A stretch of 64,000 bases of DNA, taken from positions 62,001-126,000 of the IMG/VR virus record IMGVR_UViG_3300011113_000805; one strand, given 5' to 3'. Source of the DNA: a virus. The notes beneath the pieces were generated by a model that did not search any database, was not told the origin of the DNA, and saw nothing but the letters and a program-made list of their open reading frames with translations. Of the stretch, positions 25,613 to 33,111 are shown piece after piece (position 1 is the stretch's first letter; each line of letters starts with the position of its first letter). Made by a program: the position numbers and the translations under genes.

Positions 25613-25885
25613 TCAGCGACGTGCAAGGCGGCGACGAAGATTTCTCTTGCTCTCACGAATCTTCTCCAGCTGTGCGGCGAGGCGGCGCTCCTGCAGGGTA
25701 AGATTGCGATAAGCATGTGACTCATTCTTAGGTGAGAAATCCTTATGTGCAGCTAGAGTATCAGCGTAACCATCAGCATCAACCTCGTCAGGTGCAGGTG
25801 CATCTAGCTCCTGCTGAATTTTCTTCTTCTCCTCAAGGACGATACGACGAAGGAGAGCTGGTGTAAGAGTAACAGTTTTTGACAT
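25613..25885 (-). CDS. Small basic helical protein (90 aa), prohead-core-like
   Basis: A 90-aa, highly charged and mostly helical protein starting MSKTVTLTPALLRRIVLEE and ending in an Arg-rich helix. T4-like phages have small core proteins (gp67, gp68) between portal and capsid genes; this could be their counterpart, but similarity is only in size, charge and position. AGGAG ribosome-binding site, with a small GAGC/GCTC hairpin just before it and a GTGAATACATA element 33 bases upstream. Confidence 0.7.
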   Translation of the reverse strand: MSKTVTLTPALLRRIVLEEKKKIQQELDAPAPDEVDADGYADTLAAHKDFSPKNESHAYRNLTLQERRLAAQLEKIRESKRNLRRRLARR

Positions 25886-25917
25886 TTTTATCTCCTGGAG
25901 CTTTTTTGCTCGATTAC

Positions 25918-25928
25918 TATGTATTCAC
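25918..25928 (-). promoter_or_regulatory. Late-promoter-like element before 90-aa gene
   Basis: The minus strand reads GTGAATACATA. It overlaps the stop of the preceding gene and ends 33 bases before the ATG at 25885. Confidence 0.5.
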
Positions 25929-26377
25929 CTTCTTGGGCTAATTTTCGAATTCGAGAAGGCAATTGTTGCCCAATTATCTGCGCCTTCAAAAAGGGTAGGA
26001 TCCACACCGGTATCAATGTATGGATTTGTATTCTCATTATTGGCAGCTGAACCGATTCTTTCAACTAATCCGCTAGACGCAGTATCTGCAAATATTTCAG
26101 CCATTATAGCGTTTCCACCGGTAAGTTCTCGATAACTCTCGGCTTTAACCCTAGTGGTCACAGGCTGTTGTGTCTTTGGAACCGAAGCCTTTCGTGAGAC
26201 ACCATTAGGATGAATCAAGTCCAGTGCCGGTCGAGAAATAGTATGCTGAGCCTCTACTGGTGCTCGGCTTCCAGATTTTCTTTCTCTAACACTTTCAACG
26301 ACATTTTTTGGAGATCCCTCAATTATGATCTCAAGAAGACACTCTTTTACCAAGGATTTTAGATCATCTCTTGTCAC
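25925..26377 (-). CDS. Hypothetical head-cluster protein (150 aa, GTG start)
   Basis: A protein of unknown family directly after the prohead protease. I choose GTG at 26377 because GGAGG stands 4 bases before it and the overlap with the protease stop is short (14 bases); a TTG at 26416 would add 13 residues. The start VTRDDLKSLVKECLLEIIIEG is a clear amphipathic helix, followed by a polar, likely flexible body. Possibly a core or protease-associated protein; no direct evidence. Confidence 0.6.
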   Translation of the reverse strand: MTRDDLKSLVKECLLEIIIEGSPKNVVESVRERKSGSRAPVEAQHTISRPALDLIHPNGVSRKASVPKTQQPVTTRVKAESYRELTGGNAIMAEIFADTASSGLVERIGSAANNENTNPYIDTGVDPTLFEGADNWATIAFSNSKISPRR

Positions 26378-28055
26378 TCTTCCTCCACGAAAGTACTTCG
26401 TTGAATACTCTATCAATTCTATCGCTTCGTGTGAAGGTCTTTTTTAGATCATTTTCAGAAACCCTCTTTCCCTCGGCCATCATAAATGCACCTGGTGTCG
26501 ACGGCTCTGCGACAAAGTCCCAGCAGATCAGCTGAAAATCGTCCTGCACAACCTGTGAGTCTCCATCACGTTTTGTAGAACCAACTCCACGTGATGAGAT
26601 TCCAAGTGTGACGCCGGACTCAACAAGGCTCTGAAGAATCTTGCCCATTGGGGTGTCCAAGATTTCCACAGTACCATAACAAACATTTCCTTCCAACCAG
26701 GCTTCACGAATAATGTGACTCACTTTTTTCAGTTCAACAACAGACGAGTCTGGGTGGTCACAGTTTCCTGTCCATACGACTCTTTCATTTTGCCTCATAA
26801 GCCATGTTCCGTTCTTGACATTAACGCAATACACAGGACCATCATATTCAATTTCATCAATTTTCATAAACCTTAGATCAGATGAAACTGCATTTGATGT
26901 ATGCATATACACAATATGCATATCAGATTGGTTTTCAGCTAGAATCACTCGTCCAGGATCAGGTGAAATTCTTTCATAGGGCTTTCTAACTCTAATTGTT
27001 GAAGCATGCCCTAGTTTAAGCATGACCTCTTGAACATCATTTGCCAATCGTCTTGATGAGGTTGCATATTCAATTGCACCATTTTTCCTATGAAGACCAT
27101 CACCATACAGCATCCATTCTAACAATATTGATAAAAGCCTTGGAGACCAATTTTTTGCATAATCAGGAATGAACTTTTCTCGAGATCCGCCTAACTGAAC
27201 TAAATGTGAGTGAAGTTCTGAATTTCTAATACAGAAATCAAATCTCTTCTCTAAAGACTCCTTAGTTGTAAAATTCCATGGAAGCTGCTGCATAAGATTC
27301 ATAATCTTGTTTGCAGTTTCACCTGAATTTTGTGTGATTACAACATTATGATATGCCTGCCTATATGACTTATACACACCACTTGAATGACCTTCAGCCA
27401 AGTATATTCCTAAAAAGGCTGCCCAAAGTTGTGAATCGATTTCCTTACCATCAATCAAAAATGTTTCAGGATCTTCACCCTTCCAGTTTGTGAATGCTCG
27501 CTTAAATGCACTATGACTTATCCATGATCTTTTAGTTTTATTTGTGCCTCTGGCAATATCAAGCAGTTCAGTAGATGAAATTTTGTATGGAATATTTTTT
27601 CTGTCCCAAAGAACATGATTGTGACTTGGTGTTACAACCATGTTATAGGTCGAGTGATTGTGAATTTTGTGTAACTTTCCTGAAAATTGAATTTCAATTT
27701 TTTGATCAATTGCCTGATATTCAGTTTCACCGGTACTCAAATTACAAGTTGCAATAATCTCATTATCATCGATGTTTTCTATCTTTTTCCATCCTGAAAG
27801 AGTAAGAATCTCTGTGCCAGGCGGAACACACTCTCCTAAGGCCCTATTTTCTCTAATGAACTTTTGATAGTTTCTAACTTCTCTCTCAAGAATACTAAGT
27901 GGATAGACACGACCATTCTGATTGAGAGTCTCAGCCTTCTGGAGGATTCCTTTCATGATAACTTTTCCACCGTTTCTATCACGGCTTTCCTTAACCATTT
28001 CAGGTGTATATGAAAATGCCGTCCATTCGGTAAGAAGCTTTTTGTCACTTGACAT
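26364..28055 (-). CDS. Prohead protease (gp21-like) interrupted by an intein
   Basis: The frame encodes 563 aa from the ATG at 28055 (GGAGG 6 bases away). Residues 1-75 and the last 132 form a T4 gp21-type prohead serine protease: NQNGRVYPLSILEREV, then DHPDSSVVELKKVSHIIREA with the catalytic His, then LGISSRGVGS with the presumed catalytic Ser region. Between GE (residue 75) and CDHP lies a 356-aa intein. After splicing the protease would be 207 aa, very close to T4 gp21 (212 aa). It cleaves scaffold and capsid proteins inside the prohead, so the enzyme is inactive until the intein is removed. It overlaps its upstream neighbour by 11 bases. Confidence 0.92.
   Translation of the reverse strand: MSSDKKLLTEWTAFSYTPEMVKESRDRNGGKVIMKGILQKAETLNQNGRVYPLSILEREVRNYQKFIRENRALGECVPPGTEILTLSGWKKIENIDDNEIIATCNLSTGETEYQAIDQKIEIQFSGKLHKIHNHSTYNMVVTPSHNHVLWDRKNIPYKISSTELLDIARGTNKTKRSWISHSAFKRAFTNWKGEDPETFLIDGKEIDSQLWAAFLGIYLAEGHSSGVYKSYRQAYHNVVITQNSGETANKIMNLMQQLPWNFTTKESLEKRFDFCIRNSELHSHLVQLGGSREKFIPDYAKNWSPRLLSILLEWMLYGDGLHRKNGAIEYATSSRRLANDVQEVMLKLGHASTIRVRKPYERISPDPGRVILAENQSDMHIVYMHTSNAVSSDLRFMKIDEIEYDGPVYCVNVKNGTWLMRQNERVVWTGNCDHPDSSVVELKKVSHIIREAWLEGNVCYGTVEILDTPMGKILQSLVESGVTLGISSRGVGSTKRDGDSQVVQDDFQLICWDFVAEPSTPGAFMMAEGKRVSENDLKKTFTRSDRIDRVFNEVLSWRKSDKR
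26763..27830 (-). mobile_element. LAGLIDADG intein in the prohead protease gene
   Basis: 356 codons in frame. The first residue is Cys (CVPPGTEILTLSGWKKIENI, block A), block B is VVTPSHNHVLW with T-x-x-H, and the C-terminus has VYCVNVKNGTWLM (block F) and VVWTGN followed by Cys +1. The last residue is Asn, but the usual penultimate His is Gly. Two LAGLIDADG motifs are visible: FLGIYLAEG (intein residues about 139-147) and LLEWMLYGDG (about 236-245), both keeping the acidic residue, so the homing endonuclease may be active. The insertion point is two residues before the catalytic DHP. The DNA is visibly richer in A+T than the protease parts, suggesting separate origin. Confidence 0.93.
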
Positions 28056-28890
28056 CTTTTTCCTCCACTTCAGCAATAAGTTTAATCAATGTAAGGTAAC
28101 GGGAGAGGTCACCTTCTTGAATTTTTTCTTCTGGTAACTGTTCAATTTCACGCTTGACAGGATCAACCTTTTCAGTGATGACCTTGTCTCCTCTTTCACT
28201 TCGAAGAACCTGCATTGCCTTTACGGCCCGTTCCTTGATAGACTTGCATGACTCTACAAGCTGTCCTGTTTCACCTCGGGTAGCAGCCTTGACATATGTG
28301 TTTATCAATGAAATCTGTTCAGGATTCAGTGTGTTAGAATACTTTCTCTCAAGCTTCTCCTGCATTAGCTTCAATGAGAGCGAAGTGACCTCAGGTTTCT
28401 TGATAATAGGTGATGCCACTTCCTTGTGTGTCAAATACTCGACAACGCGGGACTCATGAAGGGCAGTCTCAGGTGTTGTGACACCTGTTGTTGATCTCCA
28501 TGTGTTTAGAAGTGTTTGTACGGTAGCAAGTTTCCTGTAGTTAGGAATTCTCATATCGAAAAAACCTGGAAAATCCAGCTTCTTATTGATGCTTTTGATT
28601 AGCAGGCTCTTCTCGTTATCAAGCCGCCTTGCATCATGTCCTATTGCCGCTGTTTTAGCCTCATCGAGGATTCTAATTGCAAGTGGCTCACTTCCTACAT
28701 GCGTCTGTACTAGTGCATTAAAGAGTCGAAACTCCTTATAAAGCTCTGTCCCAGGCTTGAAGTGATCATTCATGATTCCCATGGCGATCTCAGCCCTGTC
28801 CGATCTTCCCTCAAGAATACACTTAGAGGTATATCGGATAAGCTGCTCATAGATCAGACCGACATTCCTTTTCTTATTGTGACTACTCAT
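28045..28890 (-). CDS. Conserved T4-like head-cluster protein between portal and protease (281 aa)
   Basis: A helical protein of 281 aa from MSSHNKKRN; the ATG overlaps the portal stop as ATGAGTAG. The pattern VGLIYEQLIRYTSKCILEG followed by HFKPGTELYKEFRLFNALV is one I recognise from proteins next to the portal in large T4-like phages, where it is usually listed as hypothetical or as a prohead core component. The function is not known to me. Tight coupling to portal and protease suggests a role in prohead assembly. Confidence 0.75.
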   Translation of the reverse strand: MSSHNKKRNVGLIYEQLIRYTSKCILEGRSDRAEIAMGIMNDHFKPGTELYKEFRLFNALVQTHVGSEPLAIRILDEAKTAAIGHDARRLDNEKSLLIKSINKKLDFPGFFDMRIPNYRKLATVQTLLNTWRSTTGVTTPETALHESRVVEYLTHKEVASPIIKKPEVTSLSLKLMQEKLERKYSNTLNPEQISLINTYVKAATRGETGQLVESCKSIKERAVKAMQVLRSERGDKVITEKVDPVKREIEQLPEEKIQEGDLSRYLTLIKLIAEVEEKDVK

Positions 28891-30847
28891 CGTCGGACTC
28901 TCCATCAAGGTTTATATCGAGCTTCTCGCGAAGTATTGACTTTTCAGTCTTCACTGTATTTATGCTCTTGCTGAGAAGACTTAGGACAGATTTCATCTCA
29001 GGTGTATTTTTAGGTGTTGGTGACTCACCAAACATTGCTCTTGACAGAGAAAGATCATTTTCCCAGATCTCCCTGTTCATTCTTGACCTACCATATGGGT
29101 CATTAGAAGTCGATTGTTTATGACTGTCTGTTGTCATTACTAGAAAGTCAGGTACCTCTGCCTTCGCGTTTGAAGAACGTGATGGTTTCTTTCTCCTCTT
29201 GCCTCCAAAGACATTCTTTGACTCGGAAGAAGGCTTAATCGGGAAATCATCGACCTCACCAAGAATGGGGCCGGCCTTAAAGTCACCTGAGAAGAGATCT
29301 TCTTCACCGCCGGTATTGGATTCTCCTGCATCATCACCACCGGCCGGAGGTGTCGGCTCATCACCGGCGCCGCCGGCGCCTCCAAATAAGTCTTCACCGC
29401 CTCCTCCGCCTCCTCCAGCTCCGGCACCTCCGCCACCATCAGGTGATTCGGCGGTTGCAGCTGCCTCAACTTCAGCGTCCTCCTTCTTGTCTACCTTACG
29501 ACCTTCCTTTATGGACTCAATCTCTTCATCGGTAAGACCAAGAATGTTCTTTCGAATCCACTTTCTATCGACAGCACCCTCAGGTGCAGAACCTGCAATG
29601 TCGAACTTTGTCTTGATGAGCTCAAGTTTTTGCAACTGTGCCACAGAAGATGGATTGTTTAAGCTAAGGTGAAAGTTGAGAAGATCATCGTCAGTAAAAC
29701 CGTGCGAGTAAAGATGGATCATTGCCATCTTGTTAAGCTCTGAGATGATAACTTTCTGAATGCGGGTTATTGTTCTAGAGAACCTGATGTCCTCTTGTGC
29801 CAGAGTCGCCTTTGCCCCAATCTCCTCATCATATCCAAGATATGCTTTAGGAATCTTTAAGGCAGCAAAGAGCTTCTTTTGAATATACTGCACATCCTCT
29901 ACAGCTGCAGCATTCTGTCCACCGGCAAGTGTCTCAATTTTTGTTCCTGATTCACCACCACGAACAGGAATAAAATAGTCATCATCAACAGCAAGAGGAT
30001 TATACCTGAGATCGAGTCTCCCCGTATTCTGGTCAATGGCTTTGTTCCTCTTCAGGCTTGTCTGGGCTTGCTGCATGTAAGTTTCAATGTCCTCAGGCGG
30101 AACATTTCCAACATCGATATAGAAAATTCTACGCTCCGGTGCCCTAACGATACGATAGACAAGCATTGCATCTTCAATTAGGATAAGCTGACGCCAGATT
30201 CGCCTTGCTGACTCAAGAACAGAAGCACCGTATGGAAGGAATGCATCATTTCCAAGAAGTCGGAAATGAGTTACCTGCCAATTCTCAAGGACCGTGTTTC
30301 CTCTTGTGATCCAACGAAAGCGAACCGCCATTGGATCCTTAGGATCATATCCTTCTTCCCGCTCAATTTCTGCAATGGGAATAGGATAAGCATTTAGAAC
30401 GCCATACTTTGGATCCACATCATTAAAAAGAAAGAAATCACCATACTTGCAGAGATTTCGAACCCACATTGGTAAGTTAAAATTAACATTGAGAATATCA
30501 TCGAAGAGATTCGTCAATAGTTCCAAAATTGCTCTGTTCTCAGAATAGACATGCAAGACCCTTCCTGAGTCATCCTGTGATGCAGTTTCCTCAGCATAAA
30601 TGTCAAGTGCAGATGCAATTTCTGGTGTTGCCTCCATCTCCGAGAAGTCAGAGTACCTTGACATTCTGTCATATGCACCGTATGCCGAAACTGTGCTTGC
30701 ATAAACATCCGAGACATTTCTACGAAAAAGCTCATATGCAGAAGATGCAGTCGGTGTTGATTCGCCCTTTACTTTTCTCCTTACGACAGGACCACTCCTA
30801 AAGAGCTTCGTCAATCGTGAGAAAAGATTTCCCTGTGGTTTTGCCAA
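28883..30847 (-). CDS. Portal protein (gp20-like, 654 aa)
   Basis: A T4-type portal. N-terminal SDFSEMEATPEIASALDIYA, then LWVRNLCKYGDFFLFNDVDP-like sequence around residues 125-145, RAPERRIFYIDVGNVPPED (about 238-256) and KLFAALKIPKAYLGYDEE (about 328-345) are classic gp20 motifs. It forms the dodecameric ring for DNA entry and docks terminase. It is longer than T4 gp20 (524 aa) because of a C-terminal Gly/Ala/Asp-rich linker (about residues 465-525, with two EDLF motifs) and a charged tail. The start codon is TTG with AAGGAG 7 bases away. A CTAAATAGATA element lies 25 bases upstream. Confidence 0.95.
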   Translation of the reverse strand: MAKPQGNLFSRLTKLFRSGPVVRRKVKGESTPTASSAYELFRRNVSDVYASTVSAYGAYDRMSRYSDFSEMEATPEIASALDIYAEETASQDDSGRVLHVYSENRAILELLTNLFDDILNVNFNLPMWVRNLCKYGDFFLFNDVDPKYGVLNAYPIPIAEIEREEGYDPKDPMAVRFRWITRGNTVLENWQVTHFRLLGNDAFLPYGASVLESARRIWRQLILIEDAMLVYRIVRAPERRIFYIDVGNVPPEDIETYMQQAQTSLKRNKAIDQNTGRLDLRYNPLAVDDDYFIPVRGGESGTKIETLAGGQNAAAVEDVQYIQKKLFAALKIPKAYLGYDEEIGAKATLAQEDIRFSRTITRIQKVIISELNKMAMIHLYSHGFTDDDLLNFHLSLNNPSSVAQLQKLELIKTKFDIAGSAPEGAVDRKWIRKNILGLTDEEIESIKEGRKVDKKEDAEVEAAATAESPDGGGGAGAGGGGGGGEDLFGGAGGAGDEPTPPAGGDDAGESNTGGEEDLFSGDFKAGPILGEVDDFPIKPSSESKNVFGGKRRKKPSRSSNAKAEVPDFLVMTTDSHKQSTSNDPYGRSRMNREIWENDLSLSRAMFGESPTPKNTPEMKSVLSLLSKSINTVKTEKSILREKLDINLDGESDDE

Positions 30848-30871
30848 GCTTATTCTCCTTACAAAGATAAA

Positions 30872-30882
30872 TATCTATTTAG
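30872..30882 (-). promoter_or_regulatory. Late-promoter-like element before portal gene
   Basis: The minus strand reads CTAAATAGATA. It overlaps the gap after the terminase stop and ends 25 bases before the TTG start at 30847. Confidence 0.5.
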
Positions 30883-30886
30883 GGAG

Positions 30887-32470
30887 CTACTTGTAAAGCC
30901 AGGCAATATTTGCCGGTACCGGTGAAGAACCTATTGGACCTTCATCCATTGTTTGAGGATCATATGGACGAGGTGAAAAGGGATTTCCTACAATAAGAGG
31001 TGGAGGCCTCTGGGTTGTTGGTCGATTAATGCCAAAACCTGCTAGCATTGCCTTATAAACACCTGAATTATTCTTTTTGCTTTCACTAAGTGTTGGATCA
31101 TAGAGTGATGTTCCAATAGCCAGCGCAAGGACAAGGTCATCATTAAATCCCTTTTGTGCCCTAGGGCTATCACCAAACCAGACGAAAGTTTTAAGCTCAT
31201 CCAAGAGTCTCGATGAATAGACCTTAATTGCTCCGGTCCTCAAGTGCTCCTCAAGCCTTGTGAGAATAGCTGATCGACTTGGTCCTGATGTTGCAAATCC
31301 AAACTTAGAAGAAGGTATCTCTGTGGAGTACTGAAACCTCCTGTCATTCATGTAGATGTTAGGATAACCAATGTCTCTCAGCTTAATGATGGTTGCGATT
31401 CCGTATGTGTTGTTTTCAGGGCAAATCATGGCCTTGTTATATCGATAGCCGGCCTCACTAAGGAGGACACCGAATTGATCAGGCGGTAATTTTCCTCGAA
31501 ACTCACAGACTTGTTCAGAGTCATTAGTGTCTATAACATGGAATGTTGAGTAATCTTTTCCATCACCTCGTGAAACGTCACCAGATATGATGTATTTGTG
31601 ATCAGGTAATGGGTATTTCCAGACCCAAACACCCGACTCAGGTCCCCATCTTTCTATTGGTGAACGTGTTGCAACCCTAATTCTCTCAAAATCCTCAGCA
31701 TTGAGGAATGTATCACCTGAAGAGGCAAAGTCGCACATAAGCTCCTGTGCGACTTGCTTTCGAGTCATTTGCCTAGACTCTTTTTCGAACCAGGCCTGGT
31801 CCCTCTCTGGATGCACATCCCACATGAGTTTGATGGGATTAAAGTCAGAGATACCAGTCTCGGCATCAACCCAAAGTTTGTGGTACTGGTTTCCGACACC
31901 ATTTGGTGTGCTGAGAATGATGGCTCCACCACCGGTAGATAGGGTAGGATAGAGACCCTTCCAGAGCTCCTCAAAGTTTCGAATGAATGCAGCCTCATCA
32001 ATAATAAGAAGAGATAGTGCTTCAGATCGACCGGCATCCTCAGATGTTGGTACGGCCTTGATTATTGAGCCATTCGAAAATTCTATTGAAGTTCGAGTTT
32101 CAGATGTTACCTTTGGAATAAGCAGCCAAGGTGGCAAATTCGCTAGCATTGTTTTCACTTTGCGTACGAAGTTAGTTGCCGTTGCCATCTTGGTAGCAAT
32201 GATTAGAATGTTCTTTTCTTTGTAGAATATCGCACGCCAAAGTGCAAATGCAGCTGTGACCGTGGAAAGCCCTAGCTGCCTGCTCTTAAGAACAATATTA
32301 AAGCGATGTTTTACAAATTCTTTAACACAATCATTCTGGAATGGGTAAGTCTTAAAACTGATAAGGCCTCTATTAGGATGCGTAATTTTTGCCCATTTGT
32401 TGATAAAATGGACAGGATCTTTACCGCACTTTATAACCTCTTCCGTTTGACTATTTTTAGATACCGGCAT
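30887..32470 (-). CDS. Terminase large subunit (gp17-like, 527 aa)
   Basis: DNA-packaging motor with ATPase and nuclease domains. P-loop at residues 63-70 is SRQLGLST, a variant lacking the usual Lys seen in T4 (SRQLGKTT). Walker B is LLIIDE (155-160), coupling motif STPNG (188-192). The RNase H-like nuclease has D299 in SGDVSRGDGKDYS, an acidic residue in MICPENN and Asp in GFNDDLVLALAIG. It threads DNA into the prohead through the portal and cuts it at the end. Its ATG overlaps the stop of the preceding 119-aa gene as TGATG, and the portal follows after 39 bases. Confidence 0.95.
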   Translation of the reverse strand: MPVSKNSQTEEVIKCGKDPVHFINKWAKITHPNRGLISFKTYPFQNDCVKEFVKHRFNIVLKSRQLGLSTVTAAFALWRAIFYKEKNILIIATKMATATNFVRKVKTMLANLPPWLLIPKVTSETRTSIEFSNGSIIKAVPTSEDAGRSEALSLLIIDEAAFIRNFEELWKGLYPTLSTGGGAIILSTPNGVGNQYHKLWVDAETGISDFNPIKLMWDVHPERDQAWFEKESRQMTRKQVAQELMCDFASSGDTFLNAEDFERIRVATRSPIERWGPESGVWVWKYPLPDHKYIISGDVSRGDGKDYSTFHVIDTNDSEQVCEFRGKLPPDQFGVLLSEAGYRYNKAMICPENNTYGIATIIKLRDIGYPNIYMNDRRFQYSTEIPSSKFGFATSGPSRSAILTRLEEHLRTGAIKVYSSRLLDELKTFVWFGDSPRAQKGFNDDLVLALAIGTSLYDPTLSESKKNNSGVYKAMLAGFGINRPTTQRPPPLIVGNPFSPRPYDPQTMDEGPIGSSPVPANIAWLYK

Positions 32471-32829
32471 CAGGACACCGAAAGTAGGATCCTGTAACGA
32501 TAGTACGCAATTCGACGAGGATTATGAGCGGTTGCTTGAATAATCTCTATCTGGTCATTCTCATTCGTTACTTTAGTACTAAGCTCATCGCCAGAAAGAG
32601 ACTTGTATTCTTTTGCAATAGTTTTTGTTGCATCCCGTAACATTGCCTTAGCTCTTTCAGCTTCACGGGTTGTTTGTTGCCTAAATGATGCTTCGCTAGC
32701 ATAGTGAACAACACAGGTATAGCAAAGTTCTAGTCCATTAGTGCCAATTATCTTGGATGTGATTGATGTTGTGCCATCCTTTGAACCCTTACAGGTTTCC
32801 AAGGCTTGGCCTAGCGCATTATAGTTCAT
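32470..32829 (-). CDS. Small protein before terminase (119 aa), function unknown
   Basis: A 119-aa protein with an N-terminal beta-like part containing LELCYTCVVHYASE and a helical, charged middle. It overlaps the terminase start by one base, the place where T4 carries the small terminase gp16, but I see no helix-turn-helix or gp16-like pattern, so that role is only possible. It has a doubled AAGGAGAAGGAG ribosome-binding site and a GAGATACATA element 17 bases before the ATG. Confidence 0.7.
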   Translation of the reverse strand: MNYNALGQALETCKGSKDGTTSITSKIIGTNGLELCYTCVVHYASEASFRQQTTREAERAKAMLRDATKTIAKEYKSLSGDELSTKVTNENDQIEIIQATAHNPRRIAYYRYRILLSVS

Positions 32830-32844
32830 ATTATCTCCTTCTCC

Positions 32845-33111
32845 TTATGTATCTCTTACACCGATAAACTGTCTGGCAGCTGTAACAGTTTTCACGATGT
32901 CAGGTGAAGGCCTCCATCCTTCTGTGAGCCAAGCCTCTCGATTTGGATCAAAAAACTGTTGCTCACATTGACGACAACAGCCTGCTAGCTCAAATGCATC
33001 GACATCATAAGAGCCTACAAGCACACCATCACAGATGGGACAGAATGTAGGAACTTTAGGTGATGTGCAATTAACTGTTTGGAAGTGAATCGGTGGCGCT
33101 AACGTGCGCAT
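32845..33111 (-). CDS. Small zinc-ribbon protein (88 aa)
   Basis: An 88-aa protein from ATG 33111 (AAGGGGG just before it), overlapping the end of the SbcDC gene by about 40 bases. Two Cys pairs (FCPICDGVL and CCRQCEQQF) about 20 residues apart form a likely zinc ribbon. The N-terminus is Pro-rich, and the C-terminal part with REAWLTEGWRPSPDIVKTV is more helical. Could be a transcription or nucleic-acid-binding factor, but function is unknown. Confidence 0.65.
   Translation of the reverse strand: MRTLAPPIHFQTVNCTSPKVPTFCPICDGVLVGSYDVDAFELAGCCRQCEQQFFDPNREAWLTEGWRPSPDIVKTVTAARQFIGVRDT
32846..32855 (-). promoter_or_regulatory. Late-promoter-like element before the 119-aa/terminase pair
   Basis: The minus strand reads GAGATACATA. 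It ends 17 bases before the ATG at 32829 and separates the DNA-metabolism genes from the head genes. Confidence 0.45.

Noticed and set aside
29283-29460. GC-rich Gly/Ala tract in the portal as foreign DNA or a repeat element
   Set aside because: It is an in-frame linker made of Gly and Ala codons; its composition follows from the amino acids.
32470-32829. 119-aa protein as the small terminase subunit
   Set aside because: Position fits, but no DNA-binding motif or gp16-like pattern is visible, so it is kept as unknown.
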